Positions 45,427-56,056 of a DNA stretch of 64,000 nt are shown piece by piece. Under the pieces are notes generated by a model. It worked only from the letters and a program-made list of their open reading frames with translations, did not search any database and was not told where the DNA came from. The stretch is from Bacteroidota bacterium. Its GTDB lineage: Bacteria; Bacteroidota; Bacteroidia; Chitinophagales; JADIYW01. A program made the position numbers and the translations under genes. Within the stretch, counting starts at the first letter, position 1, and each line of letters begins with the position of its first letter. Location: the NCBI GenBank assembly GCA_963169645.1, contig CAUJCO010000007.1, positions 77,803 through 141,802 on the forward strand, read 5' to 3'.

Positions 45427-48400
45427 TTGAGAAAATTTTTTAAATATACACTTAGAACTATATTAGCCATACTGCTAATTGTATTAGTGCTATTTACAGC
45501 AACATTTTTTCTCATACAACAACCTAAAGTGCAAACCTTTTTGGTGCACAAAGTAAGTGATTATTTATCAAAGCAACTAAATAGTACCGTAAAAATTGAC
45601 TCCGTTAGTATTGATTTCATTCGAACAGTAGAAATTCATAACGTTTTTTTATCTGCGCAACACAAACACAACGACACTATATTGTTTGCTAAAAAATTGG
45701 ATGTTGATTTAATGTTGGGACGAACCCTCTTAGACCAAATTCGAAGTATCCGCAATAAAAAAATTTACATTGATAATGTAGAACTTGATGGTGTTCAATT
45801 TAATGGCTATAGAGCAAAAGAGGACAGCCTATTTAATTTTCATTTTTTATTAGAGCAACTATCTTCCAACGATAAACCTAAAAAAGAAGAAAAGAAAAAA
45901 CCGGGCAAACCAATAGAATTAAGATTAAATAAATTATTACTCACCAACTCCAATATAGTTCTTGATGATCCGCATACGGATAAACGCATGGACATTCGAT
46001 TCTCAAAAGTTGGAGTTGATGTTCGCAAGTTAGATATCAACAACCTAAAAATTGACGCCAAAAAACTAGAATTAATTGACCCTTTTTTCAAACTGACAGA
46101 CTATAACGAAATAGATAAACCAAAATCAAAAAAACCAAGTAAAGGTTTTGACGTTCAAGGCTTAGGTAAGAAACTAAATATTACCGTTGATAAACTCATT
46201 ATGCGTAATGGAAATCACGCAATGGATTTTAAAAAGAAAAATCAAAAAGTTGGTTCTTTCTTAATTAGCCAAATGAATATTCATAAAATCAACATTGACG
46301 TTAGTGATTACAGATGGGATTCTACCGGTATGCATGTTGATATTGATAAACTAAATACGGTATGCGATAATGGAATTAATGTAAAACAATTACAAGCCAA
46401 CGCATTATTAGATAACGATGGAATTTATTTAGATAATTTTCTGTTGCAATTTAATCAATCCGAATTGGAAGGAAATTATGCTTTAAAATTTAGCGACGAA
46501 TGGCGTTCATTTGGTGATTTTGCCAACAAAGTAACGTTAAAAACAGAAACTAAAAAAGCAGTAGTTTATGCGAAAGATGTTGGATTATTTGCACCAAAAG
46601 TATTAAAATTTATTCCGGAATCCATAAACATGCATGGTAGTGTAAATGGAAAATTAGCCAATTTAAGAACGGAAGAATTGCATATTCATGCCGGAAAAAA
46701 TACAGTAATTGATATAAGTGGCAATATCAAAGGATTGCCTAAAATTAAAAACACACTCTTTGATTTAAAAATTAACGAGCTCAAAACAAATGCAACAGAA
46801 TTAAAAAAATATTTGGCATTTGTAAAACTTCCCAAACAAATAGACAATGCCGGAAACATCTCATTTAATGGAACGTATTTCGGATTCATCAATGATTTTG
46901 TAGCCAAAGGTAATTTAAAAACCAGCAACCTGGGCGAACTCACTACCGATTTAAGAATGTTGTTCCCAAGTGGAAAACCACCCAAATATTCCGGAAAAAT
47001 TATTGCAAAAAATTTAAACCTTGCCGAGATAACCGGAAATAAAAAATTATTAGGAACGATAGATTTAGATGTGAATGCTGATGGAAATGGATTTGGCACT
47101 AAAGATTTGCATACCAAATTAAGTGGAACCGTACGTAATTTTTATTTAAACGGATACATATTTGATAAAATAAAAATTGATGGCATTATAGATAAAAAGA
47201 AATTTAAAGGAAAAGCATTTTTTGATGATGATTGCTTTTTAATTGATTTTAATGGAACAGCAGATTTTAACGAAAAAATACCAAAGTTTGATTTTATTAC
47301 CAGCATCAAAAATGCCGATTTAAACAAACTGAATCTATCAAAAGATTCTTTGATGATTTCATTAGATGGCGAAATTCATGGCAGCGGAAACAAAATTGAA
47401 AATTTTACCGGAAATGGAAAATTTAGCAACATCATTATTCAAAACAATAAAGACATTCTTGCACTTTCTGATGTAGATATTAAACTTGAAAATGACGGAA
47501 TTAATAAAAATTACACCATCACTTCTGACCAATTTAATGCTAATATGAATGGTAATTTCGATCCACTTACGATAGTACCTTCTATGAAAGTATATTTAAG
47601 TAAATATTCTAAATTAATAAAACCAACAGCCAAAGATTACAAATTGGCAAAAGCACAACAGTTAGATGCTAATATTAAACTTAAATCTGATTTTGGATTG
47701 ATAAAAGTATTCGTGCCTCAAATCAAATATTTAAGTGAATTAGATTTGAATACGGCTATCAATACCAGTCAAAATATTTTTAATGTAAATGCCAAAATGG
47801 ATTCAGCGAATTATAGTGGCTTAGCATTTAATCAGATTAATATAGATGGCAGCACCAACAATACTGAGTTATTACTCAATGGAAATATACAAAAATTACA
47901 AATCAGCAAAACAGATGTTAACGACATCAAAATTAGCTTAAACAGCTCGTTAGAGCAACTCTTAAGCAATATCAGTATTTCTAATGATACAGCGGCCAAT
48001 GCCGTTCGTTTATTATCTATTTTAGATTTTAGATACGATAGTATAATTGCAAAAATTATTGATTCAAAATTAACGCTCAACAATAAAATTTGGGAAATAG
48101 AAAAAAGCAATCAACTCATTTTTGTAGACAGCTCCATTATTGCAAAAAATTTCTCTCTATTACAAGGCAAGCAACGTATCCATATTCAAAATGGAAGAAA
48201 CACCTTATCCGATGCAAAAATTAATATCGAAAATATTGAGCTTTCAGATATTGGACAATTAATCAATTCAAGTGGTGCTATTAAAAGCGGAACCATTTCC
48301 GGTACAGTCAATCTGAAAAATATGCTTACAAAATTGCAAGCCAATGCCGATGTAACCATCCAAGATTTACAAGTATTGGATTATAAAGTAAAATACATTG

Positions 48401-50235
48401 GTTTAGATGCCGTGTATGGTAGAAATGGTTTAAAAATAGTGGAAGCCGGTGGAACTGTTGAGGACCCGAATTATCAATTTTCATTTGATGGAAAATATGA
48501 TATGCAGTTAAAAGATAAAGAAAAATTAGATATAGATGCTGATATAGAACGTTTAAATCTTAACTTCTTAGAGGCATTGTTGAAAAAAGAATTGTTAGTT
48601 CCGCGTGCTTTCATAAAAGGTAGCATCAATGTTTCCGGCACTTTAAAAAAACCAATACTCACCGGAACAGCGCAAGTTATTGATACCGCCGAATTGAAAA
48701 TGCGTTATTTAGGAACTACCTTTAAAATGGTTAATGAAGAAATTAAACTTACCAATAAAGGATTTGATTTTGGCAATATCACGCTGTACGATAACTATGG
48801 TAATACAGCCTTGTTATCCGGAAAATTAAACCACACCGGCTTTAAAGATTGGAAAGTAGATAATGCCAATTTAAGTGCACCAACCGGCTTTAATTTCATG
48901 AATACAACCTACGCAGATAATCAAGATTTTTATGGTGTTGTTTTTGCCAAAGGCGATGTAAATATCGATGGATATTTCAATAATTTAAATATCAATGTCA
49001 TGCGATTGGAAACGATGAAAAATACAGTTTTCAACTTACCAGTTTCCGGAAAATCATCAGATAAAGGCTACACTTTTGTTCGTTTCATCGACCCCAAAAA
49101 CACAGAAAAACCAAAGGAATATAAAACCAAATTAAGTGGTCTAAATATCAACATGAATATTGAAGCTACGCCAGATGCAGAAGCAAATATTATTTTAGAT
49201 CCAAGTACAAATGATAAAATCGTGGCACGTGGTTTTAGTGATAATCTCAATCTATCAATGGATAAAAAAGGAGATTTATTAATTAATGGAACATACAATC
49301 TCACAGAGGGAAAATACGATTTTAGTTTTCAAGGTGTTTTAAATAAAACATTCACCATTAAGCAAGGTAGCAAAATAAACTTTGCCGGAAACCCGATGAA
49401 AGCAGAATTGGATATTACCGCTTTATACAATGTAAAATCAGCATCGGTACGCAACTTATTCGACAGTACGTATGCCATGCGTAACAGAACCTTCCCTATC
49501 GACTTAAACCTATTAATTAATGGTACGTTAGAAAAGCCTGAAATTGTATTTAAAATAGAACCTACATCCGGAACCATTTCGGCACAATCCGATGAATTAA
49601 CCAGAAAATTAAGTGAGATAAACAGCAACGAAAACGAACGAAACAACCAAGCTGTTGCCTTGCTTTTATTCAATACATTTTTCCCTTCCGGTGCTTCTAG
49701 CGACCAGCGATTTACAGGTGCTTCCAATACCGTTACACAGTTAGTTTCCGCTCAACTTTCTAATATTTTATCTAAAGGATTGAGTAGCGTCATCAAAGGT
49801 GCTTCTATTGATTTATTATTATCTGATTTAGAATCTAAAGATTCAAGAAATTTTGGATTTAGTTACAAACAAGAATTATACGGCAATCGGATTATATTAA
49901 CCATTGGTGGCAATGTAAACTTTGGTAGTTCTACTACAACCACAACTAATGGAAATATTACGGGACAACCTGCTAACAATGCAGCCATTGCCGGTGATTT
50001 TATGTTTGAATATTTAGTAACAGCGGATGGAAGAATCCGTCTAAAAACATACGCCAGAACAGCCAACTACGACATCATCAATCAAGATAGAATACGAACA
50101 GGTGGTGCTATTTCATTCCAAAAAGATTTTGACAATATCAAAGATTTATTTCAACTCAGAGATAAAAAAGAAAAGAAGAAAAAAGAAGAAAAGGATAAAC
50201 CAACATCCAATACAGTAAAAGATTCTATTCCTTAA
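45427..50235 (+). CDS. tamB: Translocation and assembly module protein TamB-like, TTG start
   Basis: 1602 residues from the TTG at 45427 (MRKFFKYTLRTILAILL); the longer frame to 45310 overlaps tsaD and its promoter. A single N-terminal transmembrane helix (about 11-30) is followed by an AsmA/TamB-like N-terminal region (VKIDSVSIDF...), a very long beta-helical taper of repeated strands, and the C-terminal DUF490 domain (about 1250-1600; NAEITALYNVKSASV-like, QDFYGVVFAKGDVNIDGYF, SAQLSNILSK, LGNRIILTIGGNVNFG-like). TamB-type proteins bridge inner and outer membrane and are now thought to carry phospholipids. The very C-terminus is Lys/Glu-rich. A terminator overlaps its stop codon. Confidence 0.9.
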   Translation: MRKFFKYTLRTILAILLIVLVLFTATFFLIQQPKVQTFLVHKVSDYLSKQLNSTVKIDSVSIDFIRTVEIHNVFLSAQHKHNDTILFAKKLDVDLMLGRTLLDQIRSIRNKKIYIDNVELDGVQFNGYRAKEDSLFNFHFLLEQLSSNDKPKKEEKKKPGKPIELRLNKLLLTNSNIVLDDPHTDKRMDIRFSKVGVDVRKLDINNLKIDAKKLELIDPFFKLTDYNEIDKPKSKKPSKGFDVQGLGKKLNITVDKLIMRNGNHAMDFKKKNQKVGSFLISQMNIHKINIDVSDYRWDSTGMHVDIDKLNTVCDNGINVKQLQANALLDNDGIYLDNFLLQFNQSELEGNYALKFSDEWRSFGDFANKVTLKTETKKAVVYAKDVGLFAPKVLKFIPESINMHGSVNGKLANLRTEELHIHAGKNTVIDISGNIKGLPKIKNTLFDLKINELKTNATELKKYLAFVKLPKQIDNAGNISFNGTYFGFINDFVAKGNLKTSNLGELTTDLRMLFPSGKPPKYSGKIIAKNLNLAEITGNKKLLGTIDLDVNADGNGFGTKDLHTKLSGTVRNFYLNGYIFDKIKIDGIIDKKKFKGKAFFDDDCFLIDFNGTADFNEKIPKFDFITSIKNADLNKLNLSKDSLMISLDGEIHGSGNKIENFTGNGKFSNIIIQNNKDILALSDVDIKLENDGINKNYTITSDQFNANMNGNFDPLTIVPSMKVYLSKYSKLIKPTAKDYKLAKAQQLDANIKLKSDFGLIKVFVPQIKYLSELDLNTAINTSQNIFNVNAKMDSANYSGLAFNQINIDGSTNNTELLLNGNIQKLQISKTDVNDIKISLNSSLEQLLSNISISNDTAANAVRLLSILDFRYDSIIAKIIDSKLTLNNKIWEIEKSNQLIFVDSSIIAKNFSLLQGKQRIHIQNGRNTLSDAKINIENIELSDIGQLINSSGAIKSGTISGTVNLKNMLTKLQANADVTIQDLQVLDYKVKYIGLDAVYGRNGLKIVEAGGTVEDPNYQFSFDGKYDMQLKDKEKLDIDADIERLNLNFLEALLKKELLVPRAFIKGSINVSGTLKKPILTGTAQVIDTAELKMRYLGTTFKMVNEEIKLTNKGFDFGNITLYDNYGNTALLSGKLNHTGFKDWKVDNANLSAPTGFNFMNTTYADNQDFYGVVFAKGDVNIDGYFNNLNINVMRLETMKNTVFNLPVSGKSSDKGYTFVRFIDPKNTEKPKEYKTKLSGLNINMNIEATPDAEANIILDPSTNDKIVARGFSDNLNLSMDKKGDLLINGTYNLTEGKYDFSFQGVLNKTFTIKQGSKINFAGNPMKAELDITALYNVKSASVRNLFDSTYAMRNRTFPIDLNLLINGTLEKPEIVFKIEPTSGTISAQSDELTRKLSEINSNENERNNQAVALLLFNTFFPSGASSDQRFTGASNTVTQLVSAQLSNILSKGLSSVIKGASIDLLLSDLESKDSRNFGFSYKQELYGNRIILTIGGNVNFGSSTTTTTNGNITGQPANNAAIAGDFMFEYLVTADGRIRLKTYARTANYDIINQDRIRTGGAISFQKDFDNIKDLFQLRDKKEKKKKEEKDKPTSNTVKDSIP

Positions 50236-50250
50236 TAGAATCTATTTTTA
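50220..50250 (+). terminator. Rho-independent terminator overlapping the tamB stop codon
   Basis: AGATTCTATT and AATAGAATCT form a ten-base stem around CCTT, followed by ATTTTTAAT. The TAA stop lies in the loop and right arm. Confidence 0.8.
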
Positions 50251-50277
50251 ATAAAAATAGAAAAAAGAAAATGGAGA

Positions 50278-50745
50278 TTATTTACCAAATAATCTACCGA
50301 TATCAGCACCAACTTTCGAAAATATTTCTTGAGCCTTGCCTTGAAAATCAACTAAATTAACTTTGCTCATTATTTTAGCAAAATCCGGTTTTCCGTTCTC
50401 ATCTAAAAGTTCTGTTTTAAAACGTTCAAAAATTTCCGTCATTGAAAAATCACGCACTTTTTGTGCAGTTTCTTCCGGCAAGCCTACTTTATTTACTAAA
50501 TCGTTCAACACATTTTCACGCAATTGATGTAATAACGGATTGCTTTTAATGTCGTTAATGCCATTATTCATCAATTCTTTTAAGCCACTCATGCCGCCGG
50601 CCATTAAATCTTCTGAAAAGAATTTTCTGAAATTCTCCAACAATACATTGGTACTTTGAGTTGTTTGGTCGGCACTTAATCCAAATTTTTCTTGAATTTG
50701 TTGCTGTATTTTTGCTTGAATATCGTTATAAATATCTTGTAACAT
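50278..50745 (-). CDS. Conserved helical protein of unknown function
   Basis: 155 residues, wholly helical and without signal or membrane segment: IYNDIQAKIQQQIQEKFGLSADQTTQ, then GLKELMNNGINDIKSNPLLHQL, and a repeated segment GLPEETAQKVRDFSM. The two similar GL-S/P-x-x-x-A/T-Q motifs suggest an internal duplication, and the LSADQ...LPEETAQ layout recalls DUF937-type proteins, without certainty. Preceded by a perfect -7 box. Confidence 0.65.
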   Translation of the reverse strand: MLQDIYNDIQAKIQQQIQEKFGLSADQTTQSTNVLLENFRKFFSEDLMAGGMSGLKELMNNGINDIKSNPLLHQLRENVLNDLVNKVGLPEETAQKVRDFSMTEIFERFKTELLDENGKPDFAKIMSKVNLVDFQGKAQEIFSKVGADIGRLFGK

Positions 50746-50762
50746 AAGTTGGTTTATTTCTT

Positions 50763-50770
50763 CAAATATA
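50763..50770 (-). promoter_or_regulatory. -7 promoter box (TATATTTG), minus strand
   Basis: A full TAnnTTTG match 18 nt before the ATG at 50745, behind a long pyrimidine tract on the minus strand. Confidence 0.55.
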
Positions 50771-50868
50771 AGAAAGAAAAAAAAAGAAAAAAGTCAAAAA
50801 ATGTCATTTTTTAAAACCACTAAAAATAGTTGTACATTCGTACTAGTATTTAATAAATTAAATAAAAG

Positions 50869-52260
50869 ATGAAAATTCAATTTTGTGGAGCGGCACAAAC
50901 TGTAACCGGAAGTTGCCATTTAATTACACTCGACAATGGTTTTAAGATAGTATTAGATTGCGGTTTGTATCAAGGCAGAGAAGAAGAATTTGAAAGTTTT
51001 AACAATCATTGGTATTTCCAACCATCTGACATTGATGTATTGATACTATCGCATGCACATATTGACCACAGTGGCCGAATTCCAAAATTTGTAAAAGATG
51101 GTTTCAATGGTACAATTTATTGCACTTCCGCAACCAGAGATTTATCTGCAATCATGTTGTTAGATAGTGCATTTATACAAGAGAGCGATGCAGCTTATGA
51201 AACAAAAAAAAGAAAAAAAGTGCAACTTCCACTTTACACGCAATACGATGCTAAACGAAGTTTAAAACAATTTAGAACCATTGAATATGATCATTGGTTT
51301 TCCATTCATGAAAATATAAAAGTTTTATTCTCAGATGCCGGACATATATTAGGCAGTGCCACTGTAACACTTAAAATAAATGAAACGGGAAAAGAAGATA
51401 AAGTTATTGGATTTTCCGGTGATATTGGACGCTACAACCGACCTATATTAAATGATCCAAAGCCAATGCCATTATTAGATGCGTTAATTTGCGAATCAAC
51501 GTATGGCGGAAAAACACACGAAGAAACACCGGAAAGTGACGACACGTTTCTTAAAATAATTCGAGAAACTTGCATTCAAAACAGCGGCAAACTCTTAATT
51601 CCGGCATTTAGTGTCGGTAGAACACAAGAATTGGTATATCGTTTAGACAAATTGCACAACGCCGGAAAACTTGATAATATTCCTGTTTATATTGATAGTC
51701 CGTTGGCAATGAATGCAACTGAAGTATTCATCATGCATCCGGAATGTTACGATAAAGATATAGAAGCATATTTACAAAAAGACGATAATCCGTTTGGTTG
51801 GAATAACCTGATTTACGTACGCGATGCTGCACATTCCAAACGCTTAAATGAATCGGATGAACCTTGCATTATCATTGCTGCTTCCGGAATGGCAAACGCC
51901 GGACGAATTCGGCATCACATCTATCATCAAATAGAAAAAAAAGAAAATACCATTTTAATAGTAGGATATTGTGCAAATGGTACTTTAGGACAACAACTCA
52001 CGCAAAAGCCGGATAAAATCAGGGTGTTTGGCGATGAAAAAAATGTAAAAGCACGCATAGAAATACTTGGAAGCATGAGTGCACACGCAGATGAACCGGA
52101 ATTATTGCAATTTCTATCCAATCAAAATAAACAAAAATTACAAACTATTTTTTTAGTACATGGCGAACCCAAAAGACAAGAAGCATTTAAAAATACGTTA
52201 TTAGCACATCAATATCAAAAGGTAGAAATTCCGGAATTAGGTGCAATTTTTGAGCTATAA
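50869..52260 (+). CDS. MBL-fold beta-CASP ribonuclease (RNA-specificity domain)
   Basis: 463 residues. The metallo-beta-lactamase motif SHAHIDHSGR (His62, His64, Asp66, His67), SDAGHILGSA, and FSGDIGR bind two zinc ions; the beta-CASP insertion (about 190-380) has IPAFSVGRTQEL and IIAASGMANAGRI, and the C-terminal RMMBL segment carries GSMSAHADEPELLQF. Homologues are CPSF-73-like exo/endoribonucleases with roles in RNA processing. A near-consensus -7 box (TACATTCG, 50833) lies upstream. Confidence 0.92.
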   Translation: MKIQFCGAAQTVTGSCHLITLDNGFKIVLDCGLYQGREEEFESFNNHWYFQPSDIDVLILSHAHIDHSGRIPKFVKDGFNGTIYCTSATRDLSAIMLLDSAFIQESDAAYETKKRKKVQLPLYTQYDAKRSLKQFRTIEYDHWFSIHENIKVLFSDAGHILGSATVTLKINETGKEDKVIGFSGDIGRYNRPILNDPKPMPLLDALICESTYGGKTHEETPESDDTFLKIIRETCIQNSGKLLIPAFSVGRTQELVYRLDKLHNAGKLDNIPVYIDSPLAMNATEVFIMHPECYDKDIEAYLQKDDNPFGWNNLIYVRDAAHSKRLNESDEPCIIIAASGMANAGRIRHHIYHQIEKKENTILIVGYCANGTLGQQLTQKPDKIRVFGDEKNVKARIEILGSMSAHADEPELLQFLSNQNKQKLQTIFLVHGEPKRQEAFKNTLLAHQYQKVEIPELGAIFEL

Positions 52261-52311
52261 GAAAACAATAATCTTATTCCTTTTTTATAATTTTATCGAT
52301 AAATAATTTAT

Positions 52312-53859
52312 ATGGCAAATCAAGAACAATTTGTTCAAACAATACAACAAGGATATACGTTTAAAGGTGCTTCCATTACAATTGGTGGTGGCATGCTCGA
52401 TGCGGCAGCAGTTCCCAACACTCACATCAAATTACCCTTAAAAACTTTAAATAGACATGGTTTAATTGCCGGAGCAACCGGAACCGGAAAAACAAAATCA
52501 ATACAAGCAATTTCCGAACGTTTATCGGAAAATGGAATTTCTGTTTTGATGATGGATATCAAAGGTGATTTTTCCGGCGTAGCTGAACCCGGTGTTTCCA
52601 ATCCAAAAATTGAAGAACGCGTAGCAGCCATAGGAAATACTTGGAATCCGAAAGCATATCCCGTTGAGTTGATGTCTATTTCTACGCAAGATGGTGTTCG
52701 TATGCGTGCTACGGTTTCTGAATTTGGTCCTGTTTTAATATCAAAAATATTAGACTTAAACGATACACAAGAAGGTGTAGTTGCTATGGTGTTTAAATTT
52801 TGTGATGATCAGAATTTGGCATTGGTAGATTTACCGGATTTTAAAAAAGTATTGCAATTTTTAACCAACGAGGGCAAAGATATTTTTGAGAAAGAATACG
52901 GTGCTATTAGTCCGGCTACGGTGGGTACTATTTTAAGAAAAGTAGTAGAATTAGAGCAACAAGGTGCTGCGTTATTTTTTGGAGAAACGTCGTTCAATGT
53001 AAATGATTTATTGCGTAAAGATGAAAATGGATATGGCTACATCAACATTGTTCGATTAACTGACATACAAGATAAGCCAAAATTATTCTCAACTTTTATG
53101 TTGAGTTTATTGGCTGAAGTATATTCCAAGTTTCCAGAGCGTGGCGATGTAGAACAACCGGAATTAATTATCTTTTTAGATGAAGCGCACCTCATATTTG
53201 ACAATGCCAGCAAAGCATTAAAAGACCAATTAGAAGCTATCATAAAATTGATACGCTCCAAAGGTGTTGGAATTTTCTTTTGCACACAAAATCCAAATGA
53301 TATTCCGGAAAGCATCTTAGCACAATTAGGTTTAAAAGTGCAACATGCCTTGCGTGCATTTACGGCAAAAGACAGACAAGCCATAAAATTAGTAGCGGAT
53401 AATTATCCATTAACGGAATTCTATAAAGTAGAAGATTTAATTACGCAATTAGGTATCGGAGAAGCCTTTGTTACCGCATTAAATGAAAAAGGAATTCCGA
53501 CACCATTAGTACATTGCATGATGAGTGCGCCACAATCTCGTATGGATATTTTGAATGAAGAAGAAATGAAATCCTTGCTTCAGAAATCCAACCTATATAA
53601 AAAATATAAAGATAGTTTAGATCCGGAAAGTGCTTTTGAAGTTTTGAGTGCTAAAATGGAACAACTGCAACAACAAGAACTAGCAGAAGAACAAGCGAAA
53701 GCAGAAGCGAAAGCTCAAAAAACAACATTGAGCGGAAGAGCACAAAAAACAACTTTAGAGAAAGTACTCAACAGCACCGTTACGAAACAAATTGCACGCA
53801 CAGCAACCACTACGTTAACACGAGGTTTATTGGGTGCTTTAAAAGGAATGTTTAAATAG
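52312..53859 (+). CDS. HerA-like DUF853 ATPase
   Basis: 515 residues. Walker A GATGTGKT (54-61), DIKGDFSGV, Walker B IIFLDEAHLIF and the arginine-finger region IIKLIRSKGVGIFFCTQNPNDIP belong to the HerA/DUF853 branch of the FtsK-HerA superfamily. The C-terminus has a Gln/Ala/Lys-rich coiled coil (QQQELAEEQAKAEAKAQK) and a Thr-rich hydrophobic tail. It is likely a hexameric DNA or protein translocase of unknown target; the NurA nuclease that partners classical HerA is not adjacent. It heads a probable operon with PPK2 and argH. Confidence 0.9.
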   Translation: MANQEQFVQTIQQGYTFKGASITIGGGMLDAAAVPNTHIKLPLKTLNRHGLIAGATGTGKTKSIQAISERLSENGISVLMMDIKGDFSGVAEPGVSNPKIEERVAAIGNTWNPKAYPVELMSISTQDGVRMRATVSEFGPVLISKILDLNDTQEGVVAMVFKFCDDQNLALVDLPDFKKVLQFLTNEGKDIFEKEYGAISPATVGTILRKVVELEQQGAALFFGETSFNVNDLLRKDENGYGYINIVRLTDIQDKPKLFSTFMLSLLAEVYSKFPERGDVEQPELIIFLDEAHLIFDNASKALKDQLEAIIKLIRSKGVGIFFCTQNPNDIPESILAQLGLKVQHALRAFTAKDRQAIKLVADNYPLTEFYKVEDLITQLGIGEAFVTALNEKGIPTPLVHCMMSAPQSRMDILNEEEMKSLLQKSNLYKKYKDSLDPESAFEVLSAKMEQLQQQELAEEQAKAEAKAQKTTLSGRAQKTTLEKVLNSTVTKQIARTATTTLTRGLLGALKGMFK

Positions 53860-53884
53860 ATGGTAGCATCTAAAAATTAAAACT

Positions 53885-54643
53885 ATGCAAGAAATTAAAT
53901 TAGCCAAGATAAACACGGTAGCACCCAAAACTTTTGATAAGGAATTAACTAAAATCAAAACAAAAGAGATGATTTTAAAAATTTCCGAATTGCAAGATGT
54001 GTTGATTGCATCCAAAAAAAATAGCTTATTAGTTATCTTGCAAGGAATGGACGCCAGCGGAAAAGATGGTGCTATTAAAAAAGTATTTAGTGGTTTAAAT
54101 CCGGCAGGCTTGCGAGTGGAAACATTTAAACGACCAACACAAGAAGAATTAGAGCACGATTTTTTATGGCGATTGCATAAGGTTACGCCACAAAAAGGTG
54201 AAATTGTGATTTTTAATCGTTCACATTACGAAGATGTATTGATACAACGTGTGCACAAATGGATAGATGAAAAAACTGTGCAGCAACGTTTTGAGGCGAT
54301 TAATAATTTTGAAAAATTATTAGAACAAAACGGAACAAAAATTATTAAATGCTACATGCATATTTCACCGGAAGCACAATTAGAACGATTGGAAGAACGA
54401 AAAACCAATCCGGCGAAGATGTGGAAACACCGCGACAGCGATTGGGAAGAACGTAAGTTATGGAAAGAGTACATGAGTGCATACGAAGATGCGTTTCAAC
54501 ATTGTTCTAAATCAGCAAAATGGAATATTGTTTCCGTAGATCAAAATTGGTATAAAGAATTTCAAATTGCATCCTTAGTATTAGATGCATTAAAATCCAT
54601 GAAATTAAAATATCCTGCATTAATTATAGAAGAAAAAAAATAG
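53885..54643 (+). CDS. Polyphosphate kinase 2 family protein
   Basis: 252 residues. Walker A GMDASGKDGA (54-63), the FNRSHYEDVLIQRVH motif containing the Walker B-like Asp, and WKHRDSDWEER, which forms the lid, define a one-domain class I PPK2-type nucleotide kinase. Such enzymes use polyphosphate to phosphorylate ADP or GDP (or AMP in other classes). It is 25 bp after the HerA-like gene and its stop is one base from the argH start. Confidence 0.92.
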   Translation: MQEIKLAKINTVAPKTFDKELTKIKTKEMILKISELQDVLIASKKNSLLVILQGMDASGKDGAIKKVFSGLNPAGLRVETFKRPTQEELEHDFLWRLHKVTPQKGEIVIFNRSHYEDVLIQRVHKWIDEKTVQQRFEAINNFEKLLEQNGTKIIKCYMHISPEAQLERLEERKTNPAKMWKHRDSDWEERKLWKEYMSAYEDAFQHCSKSAKWNIVSVDQNWYKEFQIASLVLDALKSMKLKYPALIIEEKK

Positions 54644-54644
54644 C

Positions 54645-55982
54645 ATGGCAAAGCTTTGGCAAAAAGGCTCGGCAAACGAAAGTGAGCTGGCAAAAAAAGT
54701 AGAAAAATTTACCGTTGGGAAAGACAAAGAGCTGGACACACTTTTAGCTAAGTATGATGTATTAGGCACATTAGCACACACCAAAATGTTACAAGCTGCG
54801 CATTTATTATCGGATGAAGATTATCAATCGGTGCAACAAGAATTAAAAGCTATTTACCACGAAATTGAAAAAGGAAATTTTGCTATCAATGCAACAAGTG
54901 AAGATATTCACTCCGATATTGAATTCCGATTGACGAAAGGAAAAGCAACACATACCGGACGAAGCAGAAACGATCAGGTTTTGGTTGACATCAAATTATT
55001 TACACGAGCAAAATTAGAAGCCATTGTTCAAAGAACAAAAACTGTTTTTGATTTGCTTATTCAATTATCCAATCAACATAAAGATAAATTATTGCCCGGC
55101 TACACACATTTGCAATTAGCAATGCCAAGTAGTTTTGGGTTATGGTTTGCCGCGTATGCAGAAAATTTAGTTGATGATATGGAATGCATGTTGGCAGCAT
55201 TTAAAATGGCCAATAAAAATCCGTTGGGTTCCGGTGCCGGCTATGGTAGCTCTTTTCCATTAAATAGAACACTTACCACACAATTATTAGGTTTTGATGA
55301 TTTAAACTACAACGTAGTATATGCACAAATGAATCGTGGAAAAATGGAACGTGTAGTTACACAAGCACTTTCCAATATTGCGGCAACGCTTTCAAAATTT
55401 TCGATGGATGCAACGTTGTATCTGAACCAGCATTTTTCTTTTATCTCATTTCCGGATGTATTGACGACAGGTTCATCCATCATGCCACATAAAAAAAATC
55501 CGGATGTTTTTGAGTTAATTCGAGCAAAATGCAATAAGCTACAAACACTTCCATTTCAAATACAAACTATTCAAAATAATTTGCCCTCCGGCTATCATCG
55601 CGATATGCAAATTATCAAAGAAGATTATTTAACCGCATTTGATGTGTTGTTAGATTGTTTAGAAATGATGCAACATTTATTAGAAAATATCACAGTTAAA
55701 GTTAATTTATTGGAAGATGCCAAATTTGATTATCTCTTTACCGTAGATAGTATCAACCAATTAATACACAATGAAAATAAATCTTTCCGAGATGCCTATG
55801 TAGAAATTGGAAAGCAAGTAGAAAGCAACCAATACAAAAGACCGACTGAATTAACACATACGTTGGAAGGTAGTTTGGGAAATTTATGTAATGAAAAAAT
55901 CCAACAAAATATGGAAAAAGCCATAGCACAATTTCCATTTCATACTATAAAATTAGCCTTGGATAGTTTAATTCGGGAATAA
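54645..55982 (+). CDS. argH: Argininosuccinate lyase
   Basis: 445 residues of the fumarase/aspartase superfamily. HTGRSRNDQV (103-112), the catalytic His155 in GYTHLQLAMP, and the flexible catalytic loop GSSIMPHKKNP (276-286) are intact. It cleaves argininosuccinate to arginine and fumarate. It is separated from the argC-argD-argF' unit and faces it, with a DUF1571 gene and crcB in between. Confidence 0.96.
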   Translation: MAKLWQKGSANESELAKKVEKFTVGKDKELDTLLAKYDVLGTLAHTKMLQAAHLLSDEDYQSVQQELKAIYHEIEKGNFAINATSEDIHSDIEFRLTKGKATHTGRSRNDQVLVDIKLFTRAKLEAIVQRTKTVFDLLIQLSNQHKDKLLPGYTHLQLAMPSSFGLWFAAYAENLVDDMECMLAAFKMANKNPLGSGAGYGSSFPLNRTLTTQLLGFDDLNYNVVYAQMNRGKMERVVTQALSNIAATLSKFSMDATLYLNQHFSFISFPDVLTTGSSIMPHKKNPDVFELIRAKCNKLQTLPFQIQTIQNNLPSGYHRDMQIIKEDYLTAFDVLLDCLEMMQHLLENITVKVNLLEDAKFDYLFTVDSINQLIHNENKSFRDAYVEIGKQVESNQYKRPTELTHTLEGSLGNLCNEKIQQNMEKAIAQFPFHTIKLALDSLIRE

Positions 55983-56056
55983 GAATAAAAAATTGGCAAG
56001 TATTTTGTATAACTAATCCTAAAACAGTATTTTTAAAGATAAATTTTAATAAAAAC

